Below are positions 1 to 7,445 of a DNA stretch of 38,381 nucleotides, piece by piece. The DNA is from a virus: IMG/VR virus record IMGVR_UViG_3300006917_000015, positions 1 through 38,381 of that record, one strand, 5' to 3'. Position numbers and translations under genes: made by a program. A model generated the notes under the pieces. The model saw nothing but the letters and a program-made list of their open reading frames with translations, had not been told where the DNA came from and ran no database searches. Within the stretch, counting starts at the first letter, position 1. Every line of letters begins with the position of its first letter.

Positions 1-123
1 GCAGGAACGGCGGCCATGTATACTTCGGAGTCCCGTCCTTATGCAGGAGGGGCTCGCCACCCCGCACAATGGGCTTCTGGCGCACGAACAAAATGGTTTC
101 CCCTTCCGGGGCGATGTTGGTAA
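1..123. repeat. Terminal direct repeat, left copy (circular closure)
   Basis: Bases 1-123 are identical to 38259-38381. The repeat lies inside the primase-helicase reading frame, which stays open across the join. It is therefore most simply the overlap of a circular or circularly permuted genome assembly, not a physical terminal repeat. P22-type phages package headful, permuted DNA, which fits. Confidence 0.95.
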
Positions 124-145
124 GATACTCGACGAATCCTTGCAT
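1..145 (-). CDS. Primase-helicase, N-terminal segment (gene continues at the window end)
   Basis: This is the 5' end of the primase-helicase gene whose body lies at 36106-38381. The ATG is at 145-143 and is preceded by GGAG seven bases upstream. Reading leftward the first residues are MQGFVEYLTNIAPEGETI. They continue in frame through the 123-bp terminal overlap into the residues read from 38349. The TTG near 38349 is therefore an internal codon, and the true protein is about 765 aa, 18 residues longer than the stretch that fits linearly at the right end. Upstream lies the polA stop at 193, with a hairpin between. The gene is probably co-transcribed with polA. Confidence 0.85.
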   Translation of the reverse strand, partial: MQGFVEYLTNIAPEGETILFVRQKPIVRGGEPLLHKDGTPKYTWPPFL

Positions 146-166
146 TGTCTTCTCCAGTGACTCTTG

Positions 167-194
167 AGCCCGGCCTAACCCGCCGGGCTTTTTT
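167..194 (+). terminator. Intrinsic terminator acting on rightward transcripts
   Basis: An 8-bp perfect stem (AGCCCGGC / GCCGGGCT) with a 7-nt loop is followed on the plus strand by a run of six T. On the minus strand the hairpin is not followed by T, so leftward polA-to-primase transcripts should read through it. No plus-strand gene lies just upstream. In the circle, the nearest rightward genes end at about 36126, and everything between is antisense to primase. Confidence 0.65.
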
Positions 195-2151
195 ATTTAC
201 CGTATTGCTCCATCACCTTGACTTCGGCGTTGAGCGGAAAGCCTTGCGCCCATTCGGGCGCAGTGCACATGCCCTCGTGTAATCGTTCGGCTACAAACTC
301 GGCTGCCTCGTTCGCACATTCAATAACGATTTCGTCGTGCACGTGCAGCACCACTTTAAGCCCTTCACGATCCAGTTGCCTCAAACTATGGCGCAGCAAA
401 TCATTGGCCGTCGCTTGGGTGATGTTCTCGCACGCAAGCCCCTTCCATAACCTTGCGCGCGGCCATTCTTTGGCGTCCTGTGCAGGCTTCCATGCTGCCT
501 TCAGATACGTCACGCCCTCTTCTTCCAAGCGGGCGAACGGATAACATAGAACGCGACCCGACGGCAGGCAATACCAAAGATGTTGGCCGTCAAACATATA
601 CACCACGCGGCCAGCACGAAACTCCGTGTTGACATTTCGCATGGCGCGGGTGTAGGCGTCCTCCAGCTTCTGCCAGTAGCGCACCGCCCACGGGTTGGCA
701 CGACGCCAACGATCCACGATGCGCTGCGCCTCGTGTTCGGTCATGTGCACGCCGTAAGCGCGGCCCATGGCGCTAAACGCACCGATACCGCCCGCGAAGC
801 CAAGGCTCAGGATGGCGACCTTGCCGATCTGGCGCTGATCACCCGTCACCGCCTCGGGTGTGGTGTTGTAGATGCCGGCGGCTTCACGCTTGTAGATGTC
901 ACCGCCCGCGCGGAACACATCCAGCACTTGCTCGGCGAGCGGGTCGGCAGAGAGCCAAGGCGTGGCGCGGGCTTCTATCGCTGCCCAGTCGGCCACGACG
1001 AGAACGTGACCTCGGGCGGGTACAAGGGCGGGGCGCAGCATTGACTTAAGAACGTCTGTAATGCGTTTGCCGAATCGGGGCACGACACTGTGACCGCGTA
1101 CCAAGGCTTGACGAGCTGCTTGTGGCTCATCGCAACATTTACGCGTAAAGTTATGGACTTGTGCTCCGTAGCTTGAAGCACGTCCGGTGGCACTTCCACC
1201 AGCAAATACAAAGGCTCCCCGGACACGGCCATCCTCCACGTCAGCTAACTGCTTCAGCCGACTGAACTTAGCCACCGACGAGGCCCAAAGGTCATCCGCG
1301 CACTGGATGACCTCGGCCACATCGGGCGGCACTTCGTCGGGGTTGTCCATGGCGAGCAGGTTGGCCCGCACGGTCTTGTCAATACTAAACTTTTTATCGC
1401 CGTCTTTGTATACCGTCATCAGCTTCTTGGCCTCGGGGCCGACTCGCTCCAGCACCCACTCGCGCATCTTGGGGCTGCGGACGGTAAGGATTATTCCTTT
1501 CGTCACCTCGGCGACGGTCTGTTCAATGTCCTGCAATTCAGATTCCGCGTAGCGGATCGCCGCCTCACAGAGCGGCACATCGACGCCGACACCACGGTCG
1601 TTGATGCGCTCGTTGACGTGGTAGTCCGCGAGCTCCGTCTCGGATAGGTCGCGCATCGCCTTGCTGATCTCGCGCATGGCGCGCACGTCCTGCTCGCAGT
1701 AGGCGACCATCTCGGCCATCAGCTCGGGATCGTTGCTGAACGTACCGTCAGGCCGTGGGATCGAGAGCTGGCGGATTAACTGCGCGCCGCGATGGTCTTT
1801 CTTCATCTTGGATGAGAGCGCACGGCCGATGTCCTCAAGGCTGCCAGGTAGGCAGTTAGCCCGCGCCTGCGCCGCCGTGCAGTAGAACTGCTCCAGCAGA
1901 TGGTTCGTCTGGCAGACATACCAAAGGATCAGCCGCTCAAACGCAGCGTTATGCGCGCGGATCTGTCCTTTGAAGTTAGCCACGCGCTCAGGGAACGGAT
2001 GCTTCGGCAGCCACGTCACGACGGGCTCGTCGTCAAACGCATAGGACATGCAGAGCACCTCAGTGCTCATGTCTTGCGCGTAGTTGTAGACGCCCTGCGT
2101 CTTCAGATCGCAGCGGCTGCGCGTTTCAAAGTCTAGCCAAAGGATTGCCAT
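193..2151 (-). CDS. polA: Family A DNA polymerase with 3'-5' exonuclease domain
   Basis: Replicative DNA polymerase of about 652 aa. The N-terminal exonuclease shows LDFET (Asp7, Glu9) and a YCEQDV motif. The polymerase domain has motif A (VVADWAAIEA, near residue 390), motif B (RQIGKVAILSLGFAGG, near 440) and motif C (HVHDEIVIE, near 605). The start at 2151 (MAILWLDFET) is preferred over an in-frame ATG 18 codons upstream, because the exonuclease motif begins at once, as in the family. It overlaps the upstream methyltransferase-like gene by 19 bases, so it is translated as part of that operon. Motif B has Phe where Tyr is usual at the position of E. coli Tyr766. It is shorter than bacterial Pol I and lacks a 5' nuclease domain, which is typical of phage enzymes. 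Confidence 0.95.
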   Translation of the reverse strand: MAILWLDFETRSRCDLKTQGVYNYAQDMSTEVLCMSYAFDDEPVVTWLPKHPFPERVANFKGQIRAHNAAFERLILWYVCQTNHLLEQFYCTAAQARANCLPGSLEDIGRALSSKMKKDHRGAQLIRQLSIPRPDGTFSNDPELMAEMVAYCEQDVRAMREISKAMRDLSETELADYHVNERINDRGVGVDVPLCEAAIRYAESELQDIEQTVAEVTKGIILTVRSPKMREWVLERVGPEAKKLMTVYKDGDKKFSIDKTVRANLLAMDNPDEVPPDVAEVIQCADDLWASSVAKFSRLKQLADVEDGRVRGAFVFAGGSATGRASSYGAQVHNFTRKCCDEPQAARQALVRGHSVVPRFGKRITDVLKSMLRPALVPARGHVLVVADWAAIEARATPWLSADPLAEQVLDVFRAGGDIYKREAAGIYNTTPEAVTGDQRQIGKVAILSLGFAGGIGAFSAMGRAYGVHMTEHEAQRIVDRWRRANPWAVRYWQKLEDAYTRAMRNVNTEFRAGRVVYMFDGQHLWYCLPSGRVLCYPFARLEEEGVTYLKAAWKPAQDAKEWPRARLWKGLACENITQATANDLLRHSLRQLDREGLKVVLHVHDEIVIECANEAAEFVAERLHEGMCTAPEWAQGFPLNAEVKVMEQYGK

Positions 2152-2723
2152 TGTTCTGCCATCGCCTCTGCAATTCCAGTGTAGGTTACGCTGCGTAGTT
2201 TCCATCTGTCAGCAGACGGCGGCAGCTTATTTTGTCCGCTTGCGGTTTGGTTTGCGCGTCTCGCTTCACGGCCGCCAGGTAGCACATCTGTCGGGATTAG
2301 CAGCGGCAGGTTTTTTAGCCATAAACACGTCGCTTTAGACGCGTCATGCCCAAACTGCCACGGCTGAATGATCTGATCTGGTTTACGTACACGAGACGAG
2401 ATGCACCCAATCGGATTCTCTAATGCAATATGCGGGATCGGCGCGTTAAGAAGCGTATGCACAAACAGCAGCGCTTCTTCGGTTTTCTTCGCTCGACCCG
2501 GCACACGCTTGTTCCAATGCAGTCCGCTTGACGCCAGATACGTGCAAGGCGGATGCGCGATCATCAGATCCCATCCGTCATCCATAATATCCAGCACGTT
2601 GCCTTGATAGTGCGGCCCCGGCGCTTCCGTAGGCAACAGATCGCATGACATGGCGTCATGCCCGCGCTTGCGGAACGCATCCCGAACCGCACCAGAGAAT
2701 TCACACGCTATGAGTACACGCAT
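2133..2723 (-). CDS. Small cytosine-C5-methyltransferase-like protein
   Basis: The 196-aa protein begins MRVLIACEFSGAVRDAF, a SAM-binding type strand-loop of the C5-methyltransferase kind. It carries HPPC at residues 57-60 and ALENP near 101-105, corresponding to the catalytic PC loop and a degenerate ENV motif. It is much shorter than a normal Dcm and has no evident target-recognition domain. Whether it methylates phage DNA cannot be told. Similar stand-alone proteins are common in phages with this replication set. The start at 2723 is chosen because the methyltransferase-like homology begins there. No good Shine-Dalgarno sequence is visible, and a GC-rich hairpin sits just upstream. A longer frame extends to 3047 but only shadows the upstream gene. 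Confidence 0.7.
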   Translation of the reverse strand: MRVLIACEFSGAVRDAFRKRGHDAMSCDLLPTEAPGPHYQGNVLDIMDDGWDLMIAHPPCTYLASSGLHWNKRVPGRAKKTEEALLFVHTLLNAPIPHIALENPIGCISSRVRKPDQIIQPWQFGHDASKATCLWLKNLPLLIPTDVLPGGREARRANQTASGQNKLPPSADRWKLRSVTYTGIAEAMAEQWQSFG

Positions 2724-2731
2724 AGAAGATC

Positions 2732-2751
2732 GGGGGCCGTTGCCGGCCCCC
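2732..2751 (-). other. Intercistronic hairpin with GCAA tetraloop
   Basis: On the minus-strand transcript an 8-bp stem (GGGGGCCG / CGGCCCCC) closes a GCAA loop, a stable GNRA tetraloop. It fills the gap between the stop at 2758 and the methyltransferase-like start at 2723. No T-run follows, so it is more likely an mRNA processing, stability or translation-control element than a full terminator. Confidence 0.55.
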
Positions 2752-2757
2752 TCTCCA

Positions 2758-3399
2758 TTAGGCAGCGCGACGCCGACGCATGGTAGCGGCCGGTGGCGGC
2801 TCGTCGCCTTCCGGCTTCGAGTCACCCGCACCGTCCATCGACACCCACTCAACAACGTCAAACACGGGAGTAAAAATTCTCCCGTATGACTTATGCTGGT
2901 AGTGCTCCTTCTTGAGCACGACGACCGGCACCGGCTTGTCTTGGTTGGTCTCAACCTGAGCAGCGATGGCTGCCGCCAAGGTCTGAACCGAGCGCTTACC
3001 GCCGACCGAAGTCGTCGTGTAGCGGCACTCAAGACCAGCGTCCTCACCGGAGATGCACTTGAGGCTCATGCCCACCTGCGTCTCCCAGCCCTTCTTGCTC
3101 TGCGGCGGGGCAGCGTCGAGCTCTGGCAGCGGCTGAGTCACCGATACCATCTTCTCGCCGAGCACCTCACCGTCGCCCCAAGCAATGAAGCCGTGGACGA
3201 ACGAGAAAGGATTGACCGCCCACTTACTGCCTTCTTCGACTTCGGTTTGATCCGCGCCAAAGACCCAGTGACCCGTCTTGTCCATCTTGAGGATGGCCGT
3301 ACCCACCGCGCCGACTTCGGCTTGGATGGAACGCAGGGCCGTGGAGAGGGAAGAAACGGCAGGCAAGCCCGCCTTGCTGAACGTAGTGATGTTTGACAT
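2758..3399 (-). CDS. Conserved phage replication-cluster protein, possible ssDNA-binding protein
   Basis: 213 aa. The protein opens MSNITTFSKAGLPAVSSLS, has a central Trp/Phe-rich segment (GSKWAVNPFSFVHGFIAWG), and ends in a Pro-rich and then Arg-rich tail (PPPAATMRRRRAA). I do not recognise a catalytic motif. It lies between the DUF2800 nuclease and the polymerase operon, where related phages commonly carry a single-strand DNA-binding protein (DUF2815). The sequence does not clearly match DUF2815, so the ssDNA-binding role is positional inference. Unlike classical SSBs, the tail is basic, not acidic. The ATG at 3399 is preceded by AAGGAGT, a strong ribosome-binding site. It follows the upstream stop by only 11 bases. 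Confidence 0.6.
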   Translation of the reverse strand: MSNITTFSKAGLPAVSSLSTALRSIQAEVGAVGTAILKMDKTGHWVFGADQTEVEEGSKWAVNPFSFVHGFIAWGDGEVLGEKMVSVTQPLPELDAAPPQSKKGWETQVGMSLKCISGEDAGLECRYTTTSVGGKRSVQTLAAAIAAQVETNQDKPVPVVVLKKEHYQHKSYGRIFTPVFDVVEWVSMDGAGDSKPEGDEPPPAATMRRRRAA

Positions 3400-3410
3400 T
3401 ACTGTACTCC

Positions 3411-4535
3411 TTACACAAGTTTAGAAAGGGCCGCAGTCAACTGCGTCCCGATTTGCAACACGGCGGGCCGGGGATCGCTCTCCGGCGCCAACGTGGTGCC
3501 CGACGAGACAGAGACGACTTGACCTTCCGGCAGGCCGAGCTTCAGCTTTTTGAGCTTCTTCTCCGCTTGTGCCGGCGAGATCAGACTCGTCTCCGTCACT
3601 TCTGTGATCGGCAGCAGGGCGCAGAGCGCCGCTTTTGCCGTCTCCTCATCGCGCCACTGGCGAGTGGCACGCTTCTGCACGAGCTTGTAGCCCGGCACGG
3701 GGTTCCCAGACTCTAACACTTGCAGCGCAAGGCCGCGTAGGTCAGAGATCCAACTTTCTAGCACATTCGCACGCTCAAGCATCTGCCCGAGTTGCGTAGC
3801 GTCCAGTTCCTTGACTTGCTGTTGCAGCGCGCGATCCACCGCGCCCGTCATCACCGGGCATACGGGCTTCGCTGCACACCAACGGCAGTGATCGCCAGCA
3901 TGGAGCGGGGCGTCGGGCTTCTCAGACTGCTTGACTGCGTAGATCAGCTCACGCTCAAACTGGCGGATGCGGTCGAACGATGCCACCCACCGCTTGACGT
4001 TTGGCGGCTGAACGATGATGCACTCAACGTCTTTCGCGCCGTCAAATACCCACGCTAACTTCGGCGTGCGAATCGCCGCCGCAGCATAGAACATGAGTTG
4101 CGGATTTTCCTCAGCCTCGACCGCAACGCCGTCGCCGAATTTCCAATCCAGTATAACGGCACGATCACCGATACGGCCAATAAGATCACAAGAGCCAAAA
4201 ACACCCGGAAGGACTTGGCCGAAAGAGACAACCTCTTCGACCGAGAATTCCAGTTCGTGGGTTGGGTCGATTTCATTGAGCGCCTCCATAGCAGGCTGCA
4301 CCTTGTCTACGACCAGATCCGCAGTGAGGAATGTGCCGTTAAACTCAGTGCCGAGCAGTTGTTTGATTTCTTTGTTTTGCCCGAGGACTTCGGCCATCAC
4401 GTTGTGCAGCAGCGTACCTTCGTCGGCGTACTTGCTGGATGGTTTTGGCGGGACTTTCTGGCAGAGGGCAACGCTGCCAGGGCAGTTGATGACGCGCTTG
4501 GCCGTCGATCCGCCCACAATATTGCTATGACTCAT
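3411..4535 (-). CDS. DUF2800 family PD-(D/E)XK nuclease, Cas4/RecB-like
   Basis: 374 aa. The N-terminus (KRVINCPGSVAL then YADEGTLLHNVMAEV) is the DUF2800 signature. The nuclease core shows Asp117 (GSCDLIG) and the D-x-K pair Asp130/Lys132 (ILDWKFGDG). Cys18 together with Cys217, Cys220 and Cys226 (DHCRWCAAKPVC) can ligate a 4Fe-4S cluster as in Cas4 and AddB. It is predicted to be an exonuclease used in phage recombination or DNA end processing. The ATG at 4535 has AAGGAGAG six bases upstream. This is the first gene of the leftward replication operon, directly behind the promoter at 4566-4594. Confidence 0.85.
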   Translation of the reverse strand: MSHSNIVGGSTAKRVINCPGSVALCQKVPPKPSSKYADEGTLLHNVMAEVLGQNKEIKQLLGTEFNGTFLTADLVVDKVQPAMEALNEIDPTHELEFSVEEVVSFGQVLPGVFGSCDLIGRIGDRAVILDWKFGDGVAVEAEENPQLMFYAAAAIRTPKLAWVFDGAKDVECIIVQPPNVKRWVASFDRIRQFERELIYAVKQSEKPDAPLHAGDHCRWCAAKPVCPVMTGAVDRALQQQVKELDATQLGQMLERANVLESWISDLRGLALQVLESGNPVPGYKLVQKRATRQWRDEETAKAALCALLPITEVTETSLISPAQAEKKLKKLKLGLPEGQVVSVSSGTTLAPESDPRPAVLQIGTQLTAALSKLV

Positions 4536-4565
4536 ACTGGACTCTCCTTTAGATCACTTGAGGCC

Positions 4566-4594
4566 AGAATAAGACGGCCGAATAGGCTTGTCAA
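4566..4594 (-). promoter_or_regulatory. Sigma70-type promoter of the leftward replication operon
   Basis: On the minus strand TTGACA (4594-4589), a 17-bp spacer and TATTCT (4571-4566) form a near-consensus promoter about 30 bp upstream of the DUF2800 start. The spacer contains CTATTCGGCCG, which recurs in the spacer of the rightward early promoter at 31811-31839. A host sigma70 holoenzyme would be expected to read it. Confidence 0.75.
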
Positions 4595-4616
4595 CTATTC
4601 TTTTGTGCCGTAGGAT
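4588..4616 (+). promoter_or_regulatory. Possible weak rightward promoter for the nuclease-helicase operon
   Basis: TTGTCA (4588-4593), a 17-bp spacer and TAGGAT (4611-4616) lie just before the ATG at 4623, so the transcript would be nearly leaderless. Its -35 hexamer overlaps the -35 of the leftward promoter on the other strand, because TTGTCAA is the complement of TTGACAA. The -10 is poor and the call is tentative. Confidence 0.3.
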
Positions 4617-4622
4617 TCACTC

Positions 4623-4910
4623 ATGCGCGAGAAAACAATTGAAGAGTATTTGACGTGGGCCGTGGAGCGTGTCGGGGGCGTGACGTTTAAGTTCCGCTCG
4701 CCGTCGCAGCGCGGGGTGGCGGATCGGATCGTGTGCCTGCCCAATGGCGACACATGGTTCATAGAGCTGAAGACAGACGGCGGGCGTCTCTCACCGTTGC
4801 AAAAGGTCTTTGCGTCCGTCATGGCGCAGACGAAGCAGAAATACAAGGTTCTCTGGTCAACCGAGCAGGTCGATGCTTTCATTACGTCCGTATCAAGAGA
4901 CCGCTGCTGA
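4623..4910 (+). CDS. VRR-NUC domain nuclease
   Basis: 95 aa, essentially a single VRR-NUC (virus-type replication-repair nuclease) domain. The PD-(D/E)XK core is Asp34 (RGVADRIVCL), Glu48 and Lys50 (WFIELKTDGG), with Gln60 (LSPLQ) in the following helix. Stand-alone phage proteins of this family are small, and VRR-NUC nucleases act on branched DNA. It is the first gene of a short rightward operon and overlaps the start of the SNF2 helicase by 38 bases. This nuclease-helicase pairing is usual for the family and suggests joint action at stalled or recombining forks. The Shine-Dalgarno sequence is weak (AGGATT before CACTC). Confidence 0.9.
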   Translation: MREKTIEEYLTWAVERVGGVTFKFRSPSQRGVADRIVCLPNGDTWFIELKTDGGRLSPLQKVFASVMAQTKQKYKVLWSTEQVDAFITSVSRDRC

Positions 4911-6210
4911 CTTCCTCTACGAGCGCGACCGCGCGATGGTGCTGGCGCCCGTAGGCGCTGGTAAGACGGCGCTGACGCTGCGGGCGATGCAGGACGCACT
5001 GCGCGAGGGCGTCGTCACGCGCTGGCTTGTCGTCGCGCCGCTGCGGGTGGCGCAGCACGTCTGGCCGGTCGAGGCACCCAAATGGGCACCCGATTTGACC
5101 CTATCCGTAGCCGTTGGCTCACCGGCGTGGCGCATGAAGGCGTTGGAGTCCGACGCCCGTGTGGTGGTCATCAACTACGACAACCTGCAATGGCTCGCCA
5201 AGCAACGGCTTGACTTTGACGGCGTGGTGTTTGACGAGCTGACGCGCCTGAAGAACCCCTCTGGCGTGCGCTTCAAGGCGCTGCTCAAGGTGCTGGACAA
5301 GGTGCCGGTGCGCTGGGGGCTGACCGGATCGTTCACGTCCAACGGCCTAGAGGACGTGTTCGGGCAGTGCAAGATCATTGACCAGAGTCTGCTCGGGCGC
5401 AGCAAGGGCGCCTTCTTGCAGCAGTATTTCATTTGCATCAACCGCGAGTATGGCGAGTGGACGCCGGCGACAGGCGCGCTGGAGCAGGTTATGGCGCGCA
5501 TCAAGCCCGCCACGTACGTGCTGGAGCCAGGTCAGTACAAAGACAAACTGCCACCCGCCCACGTCGTGCAGCTACGCACCGAGATGGTGGATCGGGAGCC
5601 GTACGAGAAGATGAAGCGCGACTTCCTCGTGGAGTTTCCCGACGCGACGGTACTGGCTGCCAACGCAGCGGCCGTCACGTCCAAGCTACAGCAGATGGCC
5701 TCGGGGTTCGTCTACGACACGACCCGCACGGCGTCCGCTCGACCGGGCAAGTTTGACGTAACGCAGGACGCTGTGTGGTTTTCGCACCACAAGTTTGACC
5801 TGTTGGACGAATTGCTAGAAGAAAACCAGCACGCCAATACGATAATTGTTTACAATTACAAGGAAGAGCTGGCCGAGTTGCAGCGGCGATACCCCAAAGC
5901 GCAGACCATTGACGTGCCGGGTGTCATTGACAACTGGAACGCGGGCAAGGTCGAGCTGCTGCTGATCCATCCGAAGTCAGCGGGGCACGGCCTGAACCTT
6001 CAGCACGGCGGCTGCCGAATGGTGTTCCTGTCGCTGCCGTGGTCGCTGGAAGAGTACGAGCAGACCGTCGGGCGACTGCACCGTAGCGGGCAGACGCAGG
6101 ACGTGTGGGTGTACATCTTGCTAACTAACAAGACGATAGACGAGAAAATCTGGGCGTCGTTGCATGACAAACGCGCCTTATCTGATGTGGCTATGTGGGA
6201 GTTACGATGA
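4873..6210 (+). CDS. SNF2-type superfamily 2 DNA helicase/ATPase
   Basis: 445 aa. The start at 4873 gives MLSLRPYQETAADFLYERD, a Q-motif-like beginning. Walker A is APVGAGKTALT (about 25-35). The DEAH-box position reads VVFDELTRLKNP near residue 118. The C-terminal lobe carries SAGHGLNLQHG (motif V) and QTVGRLHRSGQ (motif VI), which is the SNF2 signature. Expected to translocate on double-stranded DNA and help recombination or replication restart. The frame remains open to 4810, but that part overlaps the nuclease gene and looks like a shadow. AGG lies close to the ATG. Its TGA overlaps the next gene's ATG at 6207. Confidence 0.9.
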   Translation: MLSLRPYQETAADFLYERDRAMVLAPVGAGKTALTLRAMQDALREGVVTRWLVVAPLRVAQHVWPVEAPKWAPDLTLSVAVGSPAWRMKALESDARVVVINYDNLQWLAKQRLDFDGVVFDELTRLKNPSGVRFKALLKVLDKVPVRWGLTGSFTSNGLEDVFGQCKIIDQSLLGRSKGAFLQQYFICINREYGEWTPATGALEQVMARIKPATYVLEPGQYKDKLPPAHVVQLRTEMVDREPYEKMKRDFLVEFPDATVLAANAAAVTSKLQQMASGFVYDTTRTASARPGKFDVTQDAVWFSHHKFDLLDELLEENQHANTIIVYNYKEELAELQRRYPKAQTIDVPGVIDNWNAGKVELLLIHPKSAGHGLNLQHGGCRMVFLSLPWSLEEYEQTVGRLHRSGQTQDVWVYILLTNKTIDEKIWASLHDKRALSDVAMWELR

Positions 6211-6404
6211 ACTGGCGCGAACTAAACGCACAACTGAACCAAATGACTGAGGCTGAGGTCAAAGGCCTGCTTGACGTAGAGCTCGTAGAGCGGCGCCGGG
6301 TGACGTTCGTTGAACGTCTACACCAGCGCTACTGTGCTCTGCGTGCCATCCGTGAGCGCGCAGAGATGATGGCCTTACTTGCTCCGCGAACGCAGGAAGC
6401 GTAA
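6207..6404 (+). CDS. Small helical protein of unknown function
   Basis: 65 aa, beginning MNWRELNAQLNQMTEAEVKGLL and rich in Glu, Arg and Leu. It is predicted to be nearly all helical. I do not recognise the family. The ATG at 6207 overlaps the helicase TGA (ATGA), with GGGAG six bases upstream, which decides this start over a GTG at 6195. It is the last gene of the rightward nuclease-helicase operon. Its 3' end overlaps by 30 bases the convergent metallophosphoesterase gene, and no terminator is visible between them. Confidence 0.7.
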   Translation: MNWRELNAQLNQMTEAEVKGLLDVELVERRRVTFVERLHQRYCALRAIRERAEMMALLAPRTQEA

Positions 6405-7442
6405 GTAGTCCGCCCCTTCCTCGGGATCCCACCACACCTTGACGAGATCAGGGTGCTCTGGCGGCAACTCGGGGTTGATGGTCGTGACCGCACAGGGCGA
6501 CAGCGCGTTGTCGCGGAAGCCCTTGTCCTTCGCAAAGCGGTCATAGACCTTGTAGCTGGCGACCTTGCAGGCGTGCATCGTTATGCCAGATATTGCATCT
6601 TTGAGCACGCTGTACGCGCTCTCGTGCTTATGACCTGCGACGTAGATGTGATCGCGCGTGCCCATGAGCGCCGCCTTCATCGGCCCGTGCGCCGGATTCC
6701 AGATCGACGAGCCGGCGTGGTCGTGGCGTGCGTTCACACGCACCTCGCGCCCGTTCGGAAAGCGCAAGGCGATGCGGGCCTCGGAGGACTTGTACAACGC
6801 GCTTTGCTGTTTTGCGATCCATTTGAGCGGGTCTCCGGCACCTGACCACAGGTCGTGGTTGCCGCCAATCATGTAGATCCAATCGCAGCGGTTGACAAAC
6901 CACTCTGCGATCTTCCAAGCCTGCGCCGCTGACGTACTCTGGTCGGCGTAAAGCCTTGCTAAACGGCCGCACCAGTTGTTGGTGGTGTCACCGACGTTAG
7001 CCGCGAAGAGCCCTTCGGTCTTGTTGACGAGCGCCGTGTGCTGCTCGATAGCCTCAATGTCGCAGCCGTCGTCGTCAACGTGCGGGTCGCCAAAGTGCAG
7101 GATGCCGATGGCACCTGACAACTTGATCCGTATCGGGATCAGTTTGCTGGCTTCTTCATGCTCGCGCTTGTGCGCGAACTTGCGCTTGCGCTGCTCAATC
7201 AGCTCTTCAATCGGCACGTCATCATCTGGCAGCGGGGTGAACTCAAACCCGGCGTGCTCAGAGACCTGCCGCCCAGGTACGTAGGTTGACTCGGGGATCG
7301 TGTACCCCTTGGCCTTCATCTTCTTTAGCCGCATGAGAACGCTGCGCTCGTTGAGCCCGAGTTTCTCTGCTGCTGCGATGCGGATGCCGTTACATTCTTG
7401 TAGTGTTTTTAAGATTACTTCATCAGTTGCCTTAGCCTTCAT
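6375..7442 (-). CDS. Metallophosphoesterase with N-terminal helix-turn-helix
   Basis: 355 aa. The calcineurin-type core shows FGDPHVD (Asp119, His121), NVGDTTN (Asp152), IGGNHDLW (Asn195, His196), ARHDHAG (His240/His242) and AGHKHES (His271/His273), a complete di-metal site. Residues 1-45 (EVILKTLQECNGIRIAAAEKLG followed by LNERSVLMRLKKMKAK) look like a Fis-type helix-turn-helix. The combination suggests a DNA-directed phosphatase or nuclease, but the substrate is unknown. Standard start with GGAG six bases upstream of the ATG at 7442, close behind the metallopeptidase gene. It is the last gene of the late operon and is convergent with the rightward operon. Confidence 0.85.
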   Translation of the reverse strand: MKAKATDEVILKTLQECNGIRIAAAEKLGLNERSVLMRLKKMKAKGYTIPESTYVPGRQVSEHAGFEFTPLPDDDVPIEELIEQRKRKFAHKREHEEASKLIPIRIKLSGAIGILHFGDPHVDDDGCDIEAIEQHTALVNKTEGLFAANVGDTTNNWCGRLARLYADQSTSAAQAWKIAEWFVNRCDWIYMIGGNHDLWSGAGDPLKWIAKQQSALYKSSEARIALRFPNGREVRVNARHDHAGSSIWNPAHGPMKAALMGTRDHIYVAGHKHESAYSVLKDAISGITMHACKVASYKVYDRFAKDKGFRDNALSPCAVTTINPELPPEHPDLVKVWWDPEEGADYLRFLRSRSK

Positions 7443-7445
7443 TGC

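Noticed and set aside
1-123. Physical direct terminal repeat of a T7-like linear genome
   Set aside because: The repeat is inside a conserved gene, is only 123 bp, and the morphogenesis genes are of P22 headful-packaging type.
2724-3047. N-terminal extension of the methyltransferase-like gene
   Set aside because: It overlaps the upstream gene in another frame and reads as low-complexity Arg/Ser. The real domain starts at 2723.
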